NCBI RefSeq assembly: GCF_000754805.1
Contig: NZ_KN150731.1
Location: 62,001 to 126,000 of the forward strand
Origin: Yersinia frederiksenii ATCC 33641
GTDB lineage: Bacteria > Pseudomonadota > Gammaproteobacteria > Enterobacterales > Enterobacteriaceae
Direction of reading: 5' to 3'
Length of the DNA stretch: 64,000 nt
The notes beneath the pieces were generated by a model that did no database searches, had not been told where the DNA came from, and saw nothing but the letters and a program-made list of their open reading frames with translations. Both the position numbers and the translations under genes were made by a program. Shown piece by piece: positions 19,120 to 32,573 of this stretch (its first letter is position 1; every line of letters begins with the position of its first letter).

Positions 19120-20901
19120 TCAGTCAAGGTCATCGTTGTCAGGGGTAAACCGCACCCGAACTTCTGTTCCTCCTTCATCACGCTGACGAATCACACAATG
19201 CCCATTCAAGCTAGCAGCGCGGTCCTGCATGATGATCAAGCCGTAGTGATTTGGCCGTTCACTGGCTTGATCAATTCCACAGCCATTGTCGATAATTGAC
19301 ATAATCACTTCGCCTGCTTCGACGGTGACACTCACAGTGGCTTCACTGGCATGCGCATGTTTATAGATATTATTGAGTGCTTCGCGGGCAATATTGACCA
19401 TGTGGATAGCTTGGTGGTCGGGAATCAACCCTGAAGGTAAATTAAAGTTGAAAGCGATAGGTAAACCGGCCCGTTCACTGAACTCGTTAACCAAGGTTTG
19501 CAGCGCGGCTTGTAATGTCGCCTCATTCAATTTCAGACGAAATGTGGTCAGTAACTCACGTAATTGGCGATAGGCGGTATTCAGTTCATCGCGCATTTGC
19601 TGCACCAATAGCTTGCTGGGTTCAGCTAAGTCTGGGGATTGCATCTGCAAACAGCTAACTTGTATTTTCAAGCAAGAGAGAGACTGGGCGATAGAGTCAT
19701 GTAGCTCGCGGGCGATTGCCGAGCGCTCTTCCATTAGCAGCAATTGTTGTTGATGTCTGGCCTGACTTTCCAAGGCCAATGTACTGGTCAGTTGCTCGAC
19801 CAGCATGTTGACCAGTTGCTGTTGATCAGAGTTAAGGGGTTTATCTGATGGCAGTTTTGCCAGCAGCAAACCATATTGACCGAGCTTATCACTCAAACTC
19901 CAACTCAGTGACTCACGTGATGTCGCCTGGCTCAGGGCTGCGGCTGGGCCGCTAATGGTTAATTGGGTAGGGCGATTTTGCGGTGGTAAATATTCACCAT
20001 CGGCATGATCAGTGAGATGAGCACGATAAAGATGGTTTTCATACAAACAGATCTGAACATTTTCCAGTGGTGTCAGTGTTTGCAATTGCTCAATAATCGG
20101 TACTAAACGTTCCCCCAAAGGCTGGTGGGTATGCAGTTGGCGGCTGCTGTGATAGAGAAATGCCAACACCTGATTCTTCTGCTGTAAGTCGGCAGTTTTC
20201 TGGGCGACCCGTTGTTCCAAGTCATTGTAAATAAATGACAGTTCCTGCGACATTCGATTCAGTGCTGTGCCGAGCATTCCCATCTCGTCACGTTGATATG
20301 AGAGGGTGTAGCGCTTGCTGAAATCACCTCGGCCAATGGCATTAGCCATTGAAATTAACTGTAGCCATGGGCGTAATAAGCGGCGGCGTAAATAGTAAAT
20401 AGTCGCGAGCAGCAGCCCCAGAGTCAGCACGATAAACACCAACTGGATCATGGTGACTAACAGCAGGCGCTGCTCTGTTTTATGGTCAATGGCTAATACC
20501 AGAGCATCAAGTTGATGAACGAAATCAGCCACACTGGTAGAGACGTCAGTGGGCTGTTTGGCTTGTAGCAACTGCGGCTTTAAGGTGGTTTGCCAGTAGC
20601 GCTCAATTTGTCGATATTGGCTGGTCAGCCCCTCTCGTTGAAGTGCATGCTGTAAATCGCTGCTGGTTTTGTCTTGCTCCAGTGCCGCCAGATAGGGTAA
20701 GTCATCCTGATCCAGCGGCACCATTGACAGTAGCCGGTAGCTTTGCATGCGCAGTGAACCCGCTTTATTGATGGCGTGCGCGTTACCCTGAATGCTTTGT
20801 GCCATCCATGATGAGATAGTCATGCCAGCCAGCCCCAACATACCCAGCAGTATCATCAGCAAAGCTATCTGATTAACTAATGGGATTAGATAACGTTTCA
20901 T
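19120..20901 (-). CDS. narX: NarX nitrate/nitrite sensor histidine kinase
   Basis: A 593-residue inner-membrane kinase. The P-box that binds nitrate, GNAHAINKAGSLRMQSYR, is at residues 39-56, between a membrane segment at about 10-35 and a second at about 149-171. A HAMP linker follows, then a GAF-like central region without the cysteine cluster of E. coli NarX, the HisKA_3 H-box ARELHDSIAQSLSC with phospho-acceptor His401, and an ATPase domain (DNGCGID). The P-box and N-terminus favour NarX over NarQ. No response regulator gene (narL or narP) is adjacent; it is convergent with cbl. Confidence 0.88.
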   Translation of the reverse strand: MKRYLIPLVNQIALLMILLGMLGLAGMTISSWMAQSIQGNAHAINKAGSLRMQSYRLLSMVPLDQDDLPYLAALEQDKTSSDLQHALQREGLTSQYRQIERYWQTTLKPQLLQAKQPTDVSTSVADFVHQLDALVLAIDHKTEQRLLLVTMIQLVFIVLTLGLLLATIYYLRRRLLRPWLQLISMANAIGRGDFSKRYTLSYQRDEMGMLGTALNRMSQELSFIYNDLEQRVAQKTADLQQKNQVLAFLYHSSRQLHTHQPLGERLVPIIEQLQTLTPLENVQICLYENHLYRAHLTDHADGEYLPPQNRPTQLTISGPAAALSQATSRESLSWSLSDKLGQYGLLLAKLPSDKPLNSDQQQLVNMLVEQLTSTLALESQARHQQQLLLMEERSAIARELHDSIAQSLSCLKIQVSCLQMQSPDLAEPSKLLVQQMRDELNTAYRQLRELLTTFRLKLNEATLQAALQTLVNEFSERAGLPIAFNFNLPSGLIPDHQAIHMVNIAREALNNIYKHAHASEATVSVTVEAGEVIMSIIDNGCGIDQASERPNHYGLIIMQDRAASLNGHCVIRQRDEGGTEVRVRFTPDNDDLD

Positions 20902-20968
20902 AAAGTGGAATTCCTTTAACCAATAAACGTGGCAACCTTGCCGCTTGGGTGACTCATCAGCATGAGGT

Positions 20969-21136
20969 TTAGTGAGATTTCATGCCAGCAGCAGTCATCA
21001 TCATACGGAACAGCATAGAGACTGCCAATAACGCCAGCACGCTAGTGCACCAGATAAGCAGCATCCAGCCTACTTTCTTCCACCAAGGTGATTTTACCTG
21101 CGCCAAAGGTTGCGAGGGTGACGGTGATTTCATCAT
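20969..21136 (-). CDS. DUF2474 small membrane subunit of the bd-type oxidase
   Basis: A 54-55-residue protein (ATG at 21136 or 21133). It has a basic WWKK lead-in, a single membrane span (WMLLIWCTSVLALLAVSML) and a Met-rich end (FRMMMTAAGM). This is the DUF2474 pattern found behind cyanide-insensitive bd oxidases, analogous in position to CydX. The start abuts the stop codon of the subunit II gene, so it is the last cistron of the operon. It likely stabilises the two-subunit oxidase in the inner membrane (inference from CydX). Confidence 0.72.
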   Translation of the reverse strand: MMKSPSPSQPLAQVKSPWWKKVGWMLLIWCTSVLALLAVSMLFRMMMTAAGMKSH

Positions 21137-22144
21137 TCAGTGATAGCCCTGTTCGTGATTGATTTTCCCTCTGAATACGTAATAACTCCAGAAGGTGTAA
21201 ACCAGAATGATTGGGATAATAAAGAGTGCACCAACCAGCATGAATCCCAAACTTTGTGGCGGAGCCGCGGCTTGCCATAACGTAATTGATGGCGGAATAA
21301 GGTATGGCCAGATACTGATACCCAAGCCGCTATACCCCAAGAACACCAGCAATAGTGTCAGTAGGAAGGGGGCATAATGACCCTCATGACTGACTGAGCG
21401 CAGCAACGCCCAACTGGCCAGTAACACTAATAATGGTACCGGCAGGAACCAGAACAGATTGGGTAAGCTGAACCAACGCGCGGCAATTTGTGGGTGTGCC
21501 AGTGGTGTCCATAGGCTAATGATGGCAATAATTAACAGCAGCATCAGTGTCAGTGGGATTGCCAGTTTATGCATGACTTGCTGGACATGGCCTTCGGTTT
21601 TCATGATGAGCCAGGTACAACCCAATAGGGCATAAGCGATAACCAGACCCAAGCCACAAAACAGGGCAAAGGGAGTAAACCAATCAAATTGACCGCCACT
21701 GTAACTGCGGCCGGTGACTGGGAAGCCGTGAATAAAAGCACCTACTACCATTCCTTGTGTAAAGGTGGCAATTATCGAGCCGCCGATAAAGGCTTTATCC
21801 CAAATATGCTGTTTTTCCAGGCTGGCTTTAAAGCGAAATTCAAATGCCACACCACGAAAAATGAGCCCCAATAACATCAGGGTTAATGGGATTGCCAGTG
21901 CATCCAAAATAACCGCATAGGCCAGAGGAAACGCGCCCAGAAGGGCAGCCCCACCAAGTACTAGCCAGGTTTCGTTGCCATCCCATACCGGGGCGACGCT
22001 GTTCATCATCAGATCCCGGTCACGGCTGTTTTTGACCAGCGGAAATAAGATCCCGATACCCAAATCAAAGCCATCCATAACCACATACATCATGGTGCTG
22101 AATACAATAATGACAAACCAAATCAGTGGAAGATCAATGCCCAT
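21137..22144 (-). CDS. cioB: Cytochrome bd-type quinol oxidase subunit II
   Basis: A 335-residue CydB-family membrane protein. The N-terminal region has the family signature YVVMDGFDLGIG and the DGNETWLVLGGAALLGAFPLAY block; about eight or nine hydrophobic segments follow. With subunit I it forms a terminal oxidase that reduces O2 using quinol. The short length and the DUF2474 companion fit the cyanide-insensitive CioAB type more than classical CydAB. It overlaps the subunit I gene by 11 bases. Confidence 0.85.
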   Translation of the reverse strand: MGIDLPLIWFVIIVFSTMMYVVMDGFDLGIGILFPLVKNSRDRDLMMNSVAPVWDGNETWLVLGGAALLGAFPLAYAVILDALAIPLTLMLLGLIFRGVAFEFRFKASLEKQHIWDKAFIGGSIIATFTQGMVVGAFIHGFPVTGRSYSGGQFDWFTPFALFCGLGLVIAYALLGCTWLIMKTEGHVQQVMHKLAIPLTLMLLLIIAIISLWTPLAHPQIAARWFSLPNLFWFLPVPLLVLLASWALLRSVSHEGHYAPFLLTLLLVFLGYSGLGISIWPYLIPPSITLWQAAAPPQSLGFMLVGALFIIPIILVYTFWSYYVFRGKINHEQGYH

Positions 22145-23471
22145 GATGAGCTCCTGTTATTGGCCCTTTGCGGATGAGCCGCATCATGTAGGCATAGCCC
22201 ACACCAAACACCGAACCATAGACCACGATGAAGATAAGCAGACTGATACTCATATGTATTTCACCGTGGGATGAAACCGCATCGCTAGTGCGCTGTAAGC
22301 CATAGACAATCCAGGGCTGACGACCCACTTCGGTAGTAAACCAGCCCGCCAGAATGGCAATCAGCCCTGACGGCCCCATCCACAGCACGAAATAGAGAAA
22401 AGGGCGAGATTGATACAATTTGCCACGCCAACGTAGCCATAAACTGCAAAAACCAGCCAAAATCATCAACATGCCTAATCCGACCATAATGCGAAATGAC
22501 CAGAATACAATGGTGGAGTTGGGCCGATCTTCCGGTGGGAATGATTTCAGCGCCGGGATCTGTTTGTCTAAACTGTGTGTCAGGATCAAACTCCCTAAAT
22601 AAGGAACTTTCAGCGCAAAATGGGTTTTCTCCTGTTTCATATCTGGCCAGCCAAACAGAATCAATGGGGTGGACTCGCCGGTCTTGTTTTCCCAATGGCC
22701 TTCAATGGCTGCAATCTTAGCCGGTTGATATTCCAGCGTATTCAGACCGTGGGCATCCCCGATAACTGCTTGAAGTGGGGCGACAATTAGCGCCATCCAC
22801 ATCGCCATTGAGAGCATTTTTCGCATCGCGGGAGTGTCGCGCTTACGCAATAGATGCCAGGCAGCAGAAGCCCCGACAAAGAATGCGGAGGCAAGGAAAG
22901 CGGCGGTTGACATGTGTAGCAGCCGATAGGGGAATGACGGATTAAATATCACTTTTAACCAGTCAACCGGCACCACTTGCCCATTGATAACTTCAAAGCC
23001 TTGAGGGGTTTGCATCCAGCTATTGGAGGCCAGTATCCAGAAGGTCGACATTAAGGTCCCCAATGCCACCATGCAGGTGGCAAAGAAGTGCAAACCGGGG
23101 CCAACACGATTCCAGCCAAACAGCATGACACCAAGGAAACCCGCCTCAAGGAAGAATGCGGTTAACACTTCATAGGTCAACAAGGGGCCGGTGATGCTGC
23201 CAGCAAATTCAGAGAAAAAGCTCCAGTTGGTGCCAAATTGGTAAGCCATTACCAGGCCAGAAACCACGCCCATACCAAAGTTGACGGCAAAGATTTTTGA
23301 CCAGAAATGATACAGGTCGCGGTAATCCTCATTTTTGGTTTTGAGCCATAAACCTTCCAGTACCGCCAGAAAGCTGGCTAAACCAATAGTGATTGCCGGG
23401 AAGATAATGTGGAATGAAATGGTGAAAGCGAATTGGATTCTGGCCAACTCGAGAGCGGTTAAGCCAAACAT
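22134..23471 (-). CDS. cioA: Cytochrome bd-type quinol oxidase subunit I (short Q-loop)
   Basis: A 445-residue CydA-family protein. The haem b ligand histidine lies in the first helix (FTISFHIIFPA, His21). The quinol-site motif EYQPAKIAAIEGHW and the conserved GWFTTEVGRQPW are present. It is about 75 residues shorter than E. coli CydA, with a shorter segment after the quinol motif (short Q-loop), typical of CIO oxidases. The start at 23471 is supported by GCGAGG just upstream and by the standard N-terminus MFGLTALELARIQFA; an earlier in-frame codon at 23555 would add an unrelated leader. It is divergent from a MocR regulator gene. Confidence 0.88.
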   Translation of the reverse strand: MFGLTALELARIQFAFTISFHIIFPAITIGLASFLAVLEGLWLKTKNEDYRDLYHFWSKIFAVNFGMGVVSGLVMAYQFGTNWSFFSEFAGSITGPLLTYEVLTAFFLEAGFLGVMLFGWNRVGPGLHFFATCMVALGTLMSTFWILASNSWMQTPQGFEVINGQVVPVDWLKVIFNPSFPYRLLHMSTAAFLASAFFVGASAAWHLLRKRDTPAMRKMLSMAMWMALIVAPLQAVIGDAHGLNTLEYQPAKIAAIEGHWENKTGESTPLILFGWPDMKQEKTHFALKVPYLGSLILTHSLDKQIPALKSFPPEDRPNSTIVFWSFRIMVGLGMLMILAGFCSLWLRWRGKLYQSRPFLYFVLWMGPSGLIAILAGWFTTEVGRQPWIVYGLQRTSDAVSSHGEIHMSISLLIFIVVYGSVFGVGYAYMMRLIRKGPITGAHHGH

Positions 23472-23656
23472 AGCGACCTCGCTGCAAGCATGGTACTGCC
23501 TCATTAATCTGTAAAATGAATCATGCGCACAATGGTTATTCGTTGGAGTAGCCATTGGCGATTATTTCGCGGAGTAAACTTGGCAGTTAGTTAACCATAA
23601 GTTAAAGTGGCTATAATAGTGACAATTAATTCAATCTTACCTATAACAGTTGGCCT

Positions 23657-25090
23657 ATGACTCGATATGAACAGTTAGCACAACAAATTCGGGCACAAAT
23701 ACAGTCCAAGGTTTGGCAAGCCGGTGACAAACTGCCCTCGTTACGCGAAAGTTGTAAGCAATCAGGTTTAAGTTTAATGACCGTGGTGCAGTCTTATCAG
23801 TTGCTGGAAAGCCAGGGCTGGATCGTGGCACGCCCGCAATCGGGGTATTATGTTGCTTCACGCCCAACCCAATTACCCCAACCCCAGCGGGGTAAAAAAC
23901 TGCATTTAGATGAACAGGTCGACATTAATACCTTTATCTTTGATGTGTTACAGGCAGGAAAAGATCCGGCAATTATGCCCTTTGGCTCAGCATTTCCCGA
24001 TCCCAGTTTATTGTTACAGCCGCGTCTATCACGTGCTCTGGCCGGTGTTGCTCGCAAGATATCACCGCAGAGCTCGGTGACTAATTTACCACCAGGCAAT
24101 GAAAGTTTGCGTCGCAATATCGCTCAGCGTTATGCCGTCAGTGGGATGAATGTTTCACCCGAAGAGATTGTAATTACGGCGGGCGCGATGGAGTCACTGA
24201 GCCTGAGTTTACAAGCCGTTACTCAGCCCGGAGATTGGGTGGTTATCGAGTCGCCGGCATTTTATGGTGCCTTGCAGGCAATAGAGCGTTTGCGCTTAAA
24301 AGCCATTGCTATTACCACGCACCCGCAGCACGGCATAGACTTGGATTCGCTTGAGCAGGTCATCAGTCAGTACCCCATCAAAGCCTGCTGGCTGATGACG
24401 CATTTTCAGAACCCATTGGGTTGCAGTATGTCTTGGCCACAGAAAAAACGGCTGGTGGCGCTGTTACAACAAAATAATATCTCGCTGATTGAAGATGATG
24501 TTTATGGGGAGCTGTATTTCGGTGCTGAGCGGCCATTACCAGCAAAAGCACTCGATCAACACCGGCAAATTCTACACTGTTCCTCATTTTCTAAATGTTT
24601 GGCACCGGGGTTTCGCGTGGGATGGGTGGCGGCAGGGGAACATGCGCAGCGGATCCAGCATCTGCAACTTATGAGTACCGTCTCTGCCAGCGTGCCAACC
24701 CAGTTGGCGATTGCGGATTATCTGACTCAAGGCGGCTACGATACCCACCTGCGACGCTTACGCCGGGTCATGGAGCAGCGGTTAAATGCGCTACGTCAGG
24801 CGGTAGTCGAGCATTTCCCGAAAAATGTTAAAATCAGCCATCCTGATGGGGGGTATTTTCTGTGGTTAGAGCTGGAGCCCCCTTTTAATGCCAGTGAATT
24901 ATACCGGCGAGCACTGGAGCAGGGAGTCAGCATTGCACCGGGTCGAATGTTTACCACGGGCAACCAATTTGACCACTGTTTCCGCCTTAATGCTTCTTTT
25001 GCCTGGTCAGAGCAGAGCGAAAAAGCCATCCGTATTCTGGCCTTGCTGATTACCCAATTAACCAGTAGCACAGAACGCCGCACTCGCTAA
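23657..25090 (+). CDS. MocR-type regulator (GntR DNA-binding plus aminotransferase-like domain)
   Basis: A 477-residue fusion. Residues 1 to about 75 are a GntR winged helix (LPSLRESCKQSGLSLMTVVQ). Residues from about 95 to the end resemble a fold-type I PLP aminotransferase, with the PLP-lysine region HCSSFSKCLAPGFRVGW. MocR regulators sense PLP or an amino compound. It is divergent from the bd oxidase operon, with 185 bases between the starts, making that operon a candidate target. An imperfect hairpin follows the gene. Confidence 0.87.
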   Translation: MTRYEQLAQQIRAQIQSKVWQAGDKLPSLRESCKQSGLSLMTVVQSYQLLESQGWIVARPQSGYYVASRPTQLPQPQRGKKLHLDEQVDINTFIFDVLQAGKDPAIMPFGSAFPDPSLLLQPRLSRALAGVARKISPQSSVTNLPPGNESLRRNIAQRYAVSGMNVSPEEIVITAGAMESLSLSLQAVTQPGDWVVIESPAFYGALQAIERLRLKAIAITTHPQHGIDLDSLEQVISQYPIKACWLMTHFQNPLGCSMSWPQKKRLVALLQQNNISLIEDDVYGELYFGAERPLPAKALDQHRQILHCSSFSKCLAPGFRVGWVAAGEHAQRIQHLQLMSTVSASVPTQLAIADYLTQGGYDTHLRRLRRVMEQRLNALRQAVVEHFPKNVKISHPDGGYFLWLELEPPFNASELYRRALEQGVSIAPGRMFTTGNQFDHCFRLNASFAWSEQSEKAIRILALLITQLTSSTERRTR

Positions 25091-25118
25091 CCGCATCGCT
25101 ATTTCCCGCCAATATATG

Positions 25119-25155
25119 ATGCTGGCGGCACCAAAAAAAGGTGCTAAGCCAGCAT
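25119..25155 (+). terminator. Imperfect hairpin after the MocR gene
   Basis: ATGCTGGC and GCACC pair with GGTGC and GCCAGCAT around a seven-A loop, interrupted by a small bulge. It lies about 30 bases after the stop codon. Confidence 0.5.
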
Positions 25156-25424
25156 AATTCTCTACAGATACTGTCACCCTCCGTTATGCATAAACAGCTT
25201 AGCTCTATACTTTCAGTCCCTGATCTTGGTAGCAGAAATGCACTTAATTGATGCATTCACTGCCCATTTATAGGGCGTAGGCAATCTCTAATGTTATTTT
25301 CATGTTGCTAAAATGTGATCCGGTAGAGCAAAAATCAAAATTGATATCGAATGCATATAATTTCGAGAAACCCTAACAAATCGCTCATTAAATCCCCTTT
25401 AATGCAGTATGAATGCGGGCAATT

Positions 25425-25438
25425 TGCATAATTATGCA
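25425..25438. promoter_or_regulatory. ARG-box-like palindrome (candidate ArgR site)
   Basis: TGCATAATTATGCA is a perfect 14-bp palindrome fitting the TGmATwwwwATkCA outline of ArgR boxes. ArgR activates the ast operon in E. coli. No well-matched second box was found at the usual three-base spacing. Confidence 0.5.
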
Positions 25439-25493
25439 TTATAAATTATTGTTTTTATAGAATTTATACAATTTATTCACATCAAGACTGGTG

Positions 25494-25509
25494 TGGCATG
25501 AAAGCTGCT
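25494..25509 (+). promoter_or_regulatory. Sigma-54-type promoter of the ast operon
   Basis: TGGCATGAAAGCTGCT has the invariant GG and GC spaced by ten bases and matches the TGGCA...TGC(T) -24/-12 consensus closely. It lies about 130 bases before the astC start. The E. coli ast operon is also read from a sigma-54, NtrC-activated promoter. Confidence 0.65.
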
Positions 25510-25553
25510 GTACACTTTATATCAGGTGAATATATTTCATTTTTCATTGTTAA

Positions 25554-26885
<1,332 letters not shown>

Positions 26886-26915
26886 CATTTATGCAGTCAG
26901 CAAGGGACCTTGAAT

Positions 26916-29455
<2,540 letters not shown>

Positions 29456-29473
29456 GCCAATAAGGATAATACG

Positions 29474-30817
29474 ATGGCTGGATATGAAGTTAACTTTGAT
29501 GGATTAGTCGGGCTGACACATCATTATGCTGGATTGTCTTTTGGTAATGAAGCTTCTGCCAGGCATCAAAATAACATTTCCAACCCCCGACTGGCGGCAA
29601 AGCAGGGCTTGCTGAAGATGAAAGCTTTGGCTGACTTGGGGTACAAACAAGGTGTTTTGCCCCCACAAGAACGCCCAGCGATCAATGTTTTGCGTCAGCT
29701 CGGTTTTAGTGGCTCAGATGAACAGGTATTGAGCGAGGTTGCGCGCAAATCTCCACGTTTGCTCTCTGCGGTAAGCTCCGCGTCATCCATGTGGACGGCC
29801 AATGCCGCAACTGTTTCCCCGTCGGCAGACAGCACTGACGGGCGAGTTCACTTTACCGTGGCCAATTTGAATAATAAGTTTCATCGGGCAATAGAGGTTG
29901 ATACCACCGTCGCGATATTAAAAGGTGTTTTCGATAATCACCGGCACTTTGTGCATCATGATGCCTTGCCGTCGGTAGAGTTATTCGGCGATGAGGGGGC
30001 GGCGAATCATAATCGTCTGGGGGGGGAATATGACCGTCCGGCGATTCAGGTGTTCGTATATGGCCGTAAAGGGTTGGAAAACGGTGATGCACCAAGCCGA
30101 TATCCAGCCCGTCAGACTGTGGAAGCCAGTCAAGCTATTGCGCGTTTACATTTGCTAGACGCGGATCGTACGGTTTTTGTGCAACAAAACCCCGCAGTGA
30201 TTGATCAAGGGGTATTCCATAACGATGTCATCGCGGTCAGCAATCAAAACGTGCTATTCCACCATCAGCATGCATTTATATCCGGCATCAATGTTATTGA
30301 AGATATTCACCGAAAAATGGGGCTAATCGAGCAACAACTGGTGTCGATTGAAGTGCCCGCGGCACAGGTGTCGGTAGCGCAAGCGGTATCGACCTATCTG
30401 TTTAACAGCCAGTTGCTGAGTAAGCCAAACGGCAAAATGTTGTTGGTTATTCCACAAGAATCACAAGAAAGCCCAGCAGTGTGGCGATATCTTTCTGAAT
30501 TGATTAATAGTGGTGGGCCAATTGATGAAGTGAGGATATTCGACTTACGCGAAAGCATGCGCAATGGCGGGGGGCCAGCTTGTTTGCGCTTGCGAGTGGC
30601 GCTAAACAGCGCGGAATTGCAGGCGGTGAATAGCAGAGTCATGCTGACGCCAGCACTGTTTGTTACGCTGAATAATTGGGTTGACCAGCATTATCGCGAT
30701 CATTTGCAATTTAAGGACTTAGCTGACCCGCAATTGTTACAAGAAGGGCGGCAGGCACTGGATGAGCTGACAAGAATACTCAACCTTGGCTCGATATACC
30801 CGTTCCAACGTAATTAG
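29474..30817 (+). CDS. astB: N-succinylarginine dihydrolase AstB
   Basis: A 447-residue amidinotransferase-fold enzyme that hydrolyses N2-succinylarginine to succinylornithine, releasing two ammonia and CO2. The N-terminus [20 protein letters not shown], the internal [15 protein letters not shown] block and [15 protein letters not shown] with the catalytic Cys near residue 375 are diagnostic. AAGGAT lies before the ATG, 18 bases after astD. Confidence 0.93.
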   Translation: MAGYEVNFDGLVGLTHHYAGLSFGNEASARHQNNISNPRLAAKQGLLKMKALADLGYKQGVLPPQERPAINVLRQLGFSGSDEQVLSEVARKSPRLLSAVSSASSMWTANAATVSPSADSTDGRVHFTVANLNNKFHRAIEVDTTVAILKGVFDNHRHFVHHDALPSVELFGDEGAANHNRLGGEYDRPAIQVFVYGRKGLENGDAPSRYPARQTVEASQAIARLHLLDADRTVFVQQNPAVIDQGVFHNDVIAVSNQNVLFHHQHAFISGINVIEDIHRKMGLIEQQLVSIEVPAAQVSVAQAVSTYLFNSQLLSKPNGKMLLVIPQESQESPAVWRYLSELINSGGPIDEVRIFDLRESMRNGGGPACLRLRVALNSAELQAVNSRVMLTPALFVTLNNWVDQHYRDHLQFKDLADPQLLQEGRQALDELTRILNLGSIYPFQRN

Positions 30818-30854
30818 CGGCATAAGCCATAAAGCAGCATAGAAAGGGAAGAAA

Positions 30855-31847
30855 ATGCCAGATTTCTTGTCGGTCACACTATCGGGTCATTCACCGTCTA
30901 TCAGCGATGGTGAAACGCCAAGCCTTAAGTGGCAATGGCTGGGTGAAGGGATATTGATGCTGACGCCTCACGGTAGCCATACACAGTCAGTGGTGTTATC
31001 AGCAGGCATTCATGGAAATGAAACTGCACCAATTGAGATTTTAAACCAATTGGTATCAGACTTATTAGCAGGAAAATTATCTTTGGCAGTACGTCTGTTA
31101 GTGATACTCGGTAATCCGCCAGCAATCAGAGCCGGTGAGCGTTATCTCGTTGCGGATATCAACCGTATGTTTGGCCAGCGCTATCAGAACTATCCAGCCA
31201 GTGATGAGACATTGCGCGCCGAAATACTTGAGCAAAAAGTTATCGAGTTCTTTGCTGCTGACTCGAAATCAGCCCGGCTGCATTATGATTTACACACGGC
31301 AATTCGTGCTTCTTATCATACCCGCTTTGGGTTGCTCCCTTATCAACCCACACCATACTCATCAGCAATGCTACGTTGGCTACAGGATATTGAGCTAGAT
31401 GCATTAGTTATGCACACCTCAGCGGGAGGAACCTTTGCGCATTTTAGTAGCGAGCATTGCCAGGCTGCTAGTTGCACGTTGGAGCTTGGTAAAGCACTGC
31501 CCTTTGGGGAGAATCAGCTTGAACAATTTAAGATGGTCATCGCTGGCTTACGCACCTTAGTTAGCGGTGGGTGCCTGCCACAGCGATCTACAGGAGAAAT
31601 GATATTTTATCGTGTGACGAAATCACTGCTCAAGCAGCAGCCAGATTTTAGATTATGGGTCGCGGATGATGCTGTGAATTTTGCGCGATTTAACCAAGGT
31701 ACCTTGTTGGTAGAACAACATAATGAGTGCTATCGCGTTGAACATGAATACGAGTGGATTCTGTTTCCAAATCCGCGAGTCGCATTGGGATTACGTGCGG
31801 GGATCATGTTGGTGCAAATGGCGGAAGATGAACTGCCGCAAGTATAA
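30855..31847 (+). CDS. astE: Succinylglutamate desuccinylase AstE
   Basis: A 330-residue zinc-dependent hydrolase of the aspartoacylase/carboxypeptidase A clan. It splits succinylglutamate to glutamate and succinate, completing the AST pathway. Zinc-site elements are SAGIHGNETAPIEIL (HxxE) and HYDLHTAIR (second His). It is the last gene of astCADBE. A terminator hairpin lies about 110 bases downstream. Confidence 0.92.
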   Translation: MPDFLSVTLSGHSPSISDGETPSLKWQWLGEGILMLTPHGSHTQSVVLSAGIHGNETAPIEILNQLVSDLLAGKLSLAVRLLVILGNPPAIRAGERYLVADINRMFGQRYQNYPASDETLRAEILEQKVIEFFAADSKSARLHYDLHTAIRASYHTRFGLLPYQPTPYSSAMLRWLQDIELDALVMHTSAGGTFAHFSSEHCQAASCTLELGKALPFGENQLEQFKMVIAGLRTLVSGGCLPQRSTGEMIFYRVTKSLLKQQPDFRLWVADDAVNFARFNQGTLLVEQHNECYRVEHEYEWILFPNPRVALGLRAGIMLVQMAEDELPQV

Positions 31848-31959
31848 GTCAGGCTCTATTATTAATACCGAAAAATATAGTTACGTGGGGTAATATCACC
31901 AAGGTGAGTTTTACTTAATCTAAATTTAAAGTTATATATCGTTTTTAACATACAAAAAG

Positions 31960-31990
31960 ACGAGCTGCTAGTGTTAACTGCTCGTTTTTT
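31960..31990 (+). terminator. Terminator after the ast operon
   Basis: ACGAGC pairs with GCTCGT, with extra AGT/ACT pairing inside the loop, followed by a run of T (TTTTTT). Confidence 0.75.
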
Positions 31991-32573
31991 ATTCACCTTG
32001 CTAAATGTCTTCCCATTTTATTCTTTATAAATAATCTATCGCTTACTAAAACCCGTCTAATTAGAATTGAGTTAAAACCACATTTTTTATAAATCTATTA
32101 ATGGTATTGATGTTTTATTCAATTATCACTGCACCAAATGTGACGTTCATCTCTTTGCTGTTTGTATTTTAAATAGTCAATTAATCACTTTGAATATATA
32201 AAAAATGCATGGGAATTGTGATATCAACTCCATTTTACAAAACTAATCACCGAATAGAACAAAAAAGAAACAAATTGAAATGACTTTGCACTAATTTAGT
32301 GCTAATGCACCATTTTAGTTATATGTAATTACTTAAAAACTCAATTAATCAAAGGGTTATGAAAAGTTCCGTTAAAAATATTTTGTTACAATTAATTACC
32401 TATCTATACCTATATATCTTCAATTTTACCGTTTTAACTTTTCGTGCTTAATGATAATGTCTATTCGCTTTACAAAGACAGGTAATTATAAAAAATTAAA
32501 AGTTAACTTTTATGAGGCTGAAAAATTAATTCAGCCCGCGGGTTAACTTTATTAAAAATTTAAAGGAAAAATA
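31991..32573. other. Long AT-rich region upstream of the porin gene
   Basis: About 580 bases with no gene. Very AT-rich, as usual before OmpR-controlled porin genes. I could not assign individual OmpR sites or an antisense RNA with confidence. Confidence 0.5.
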
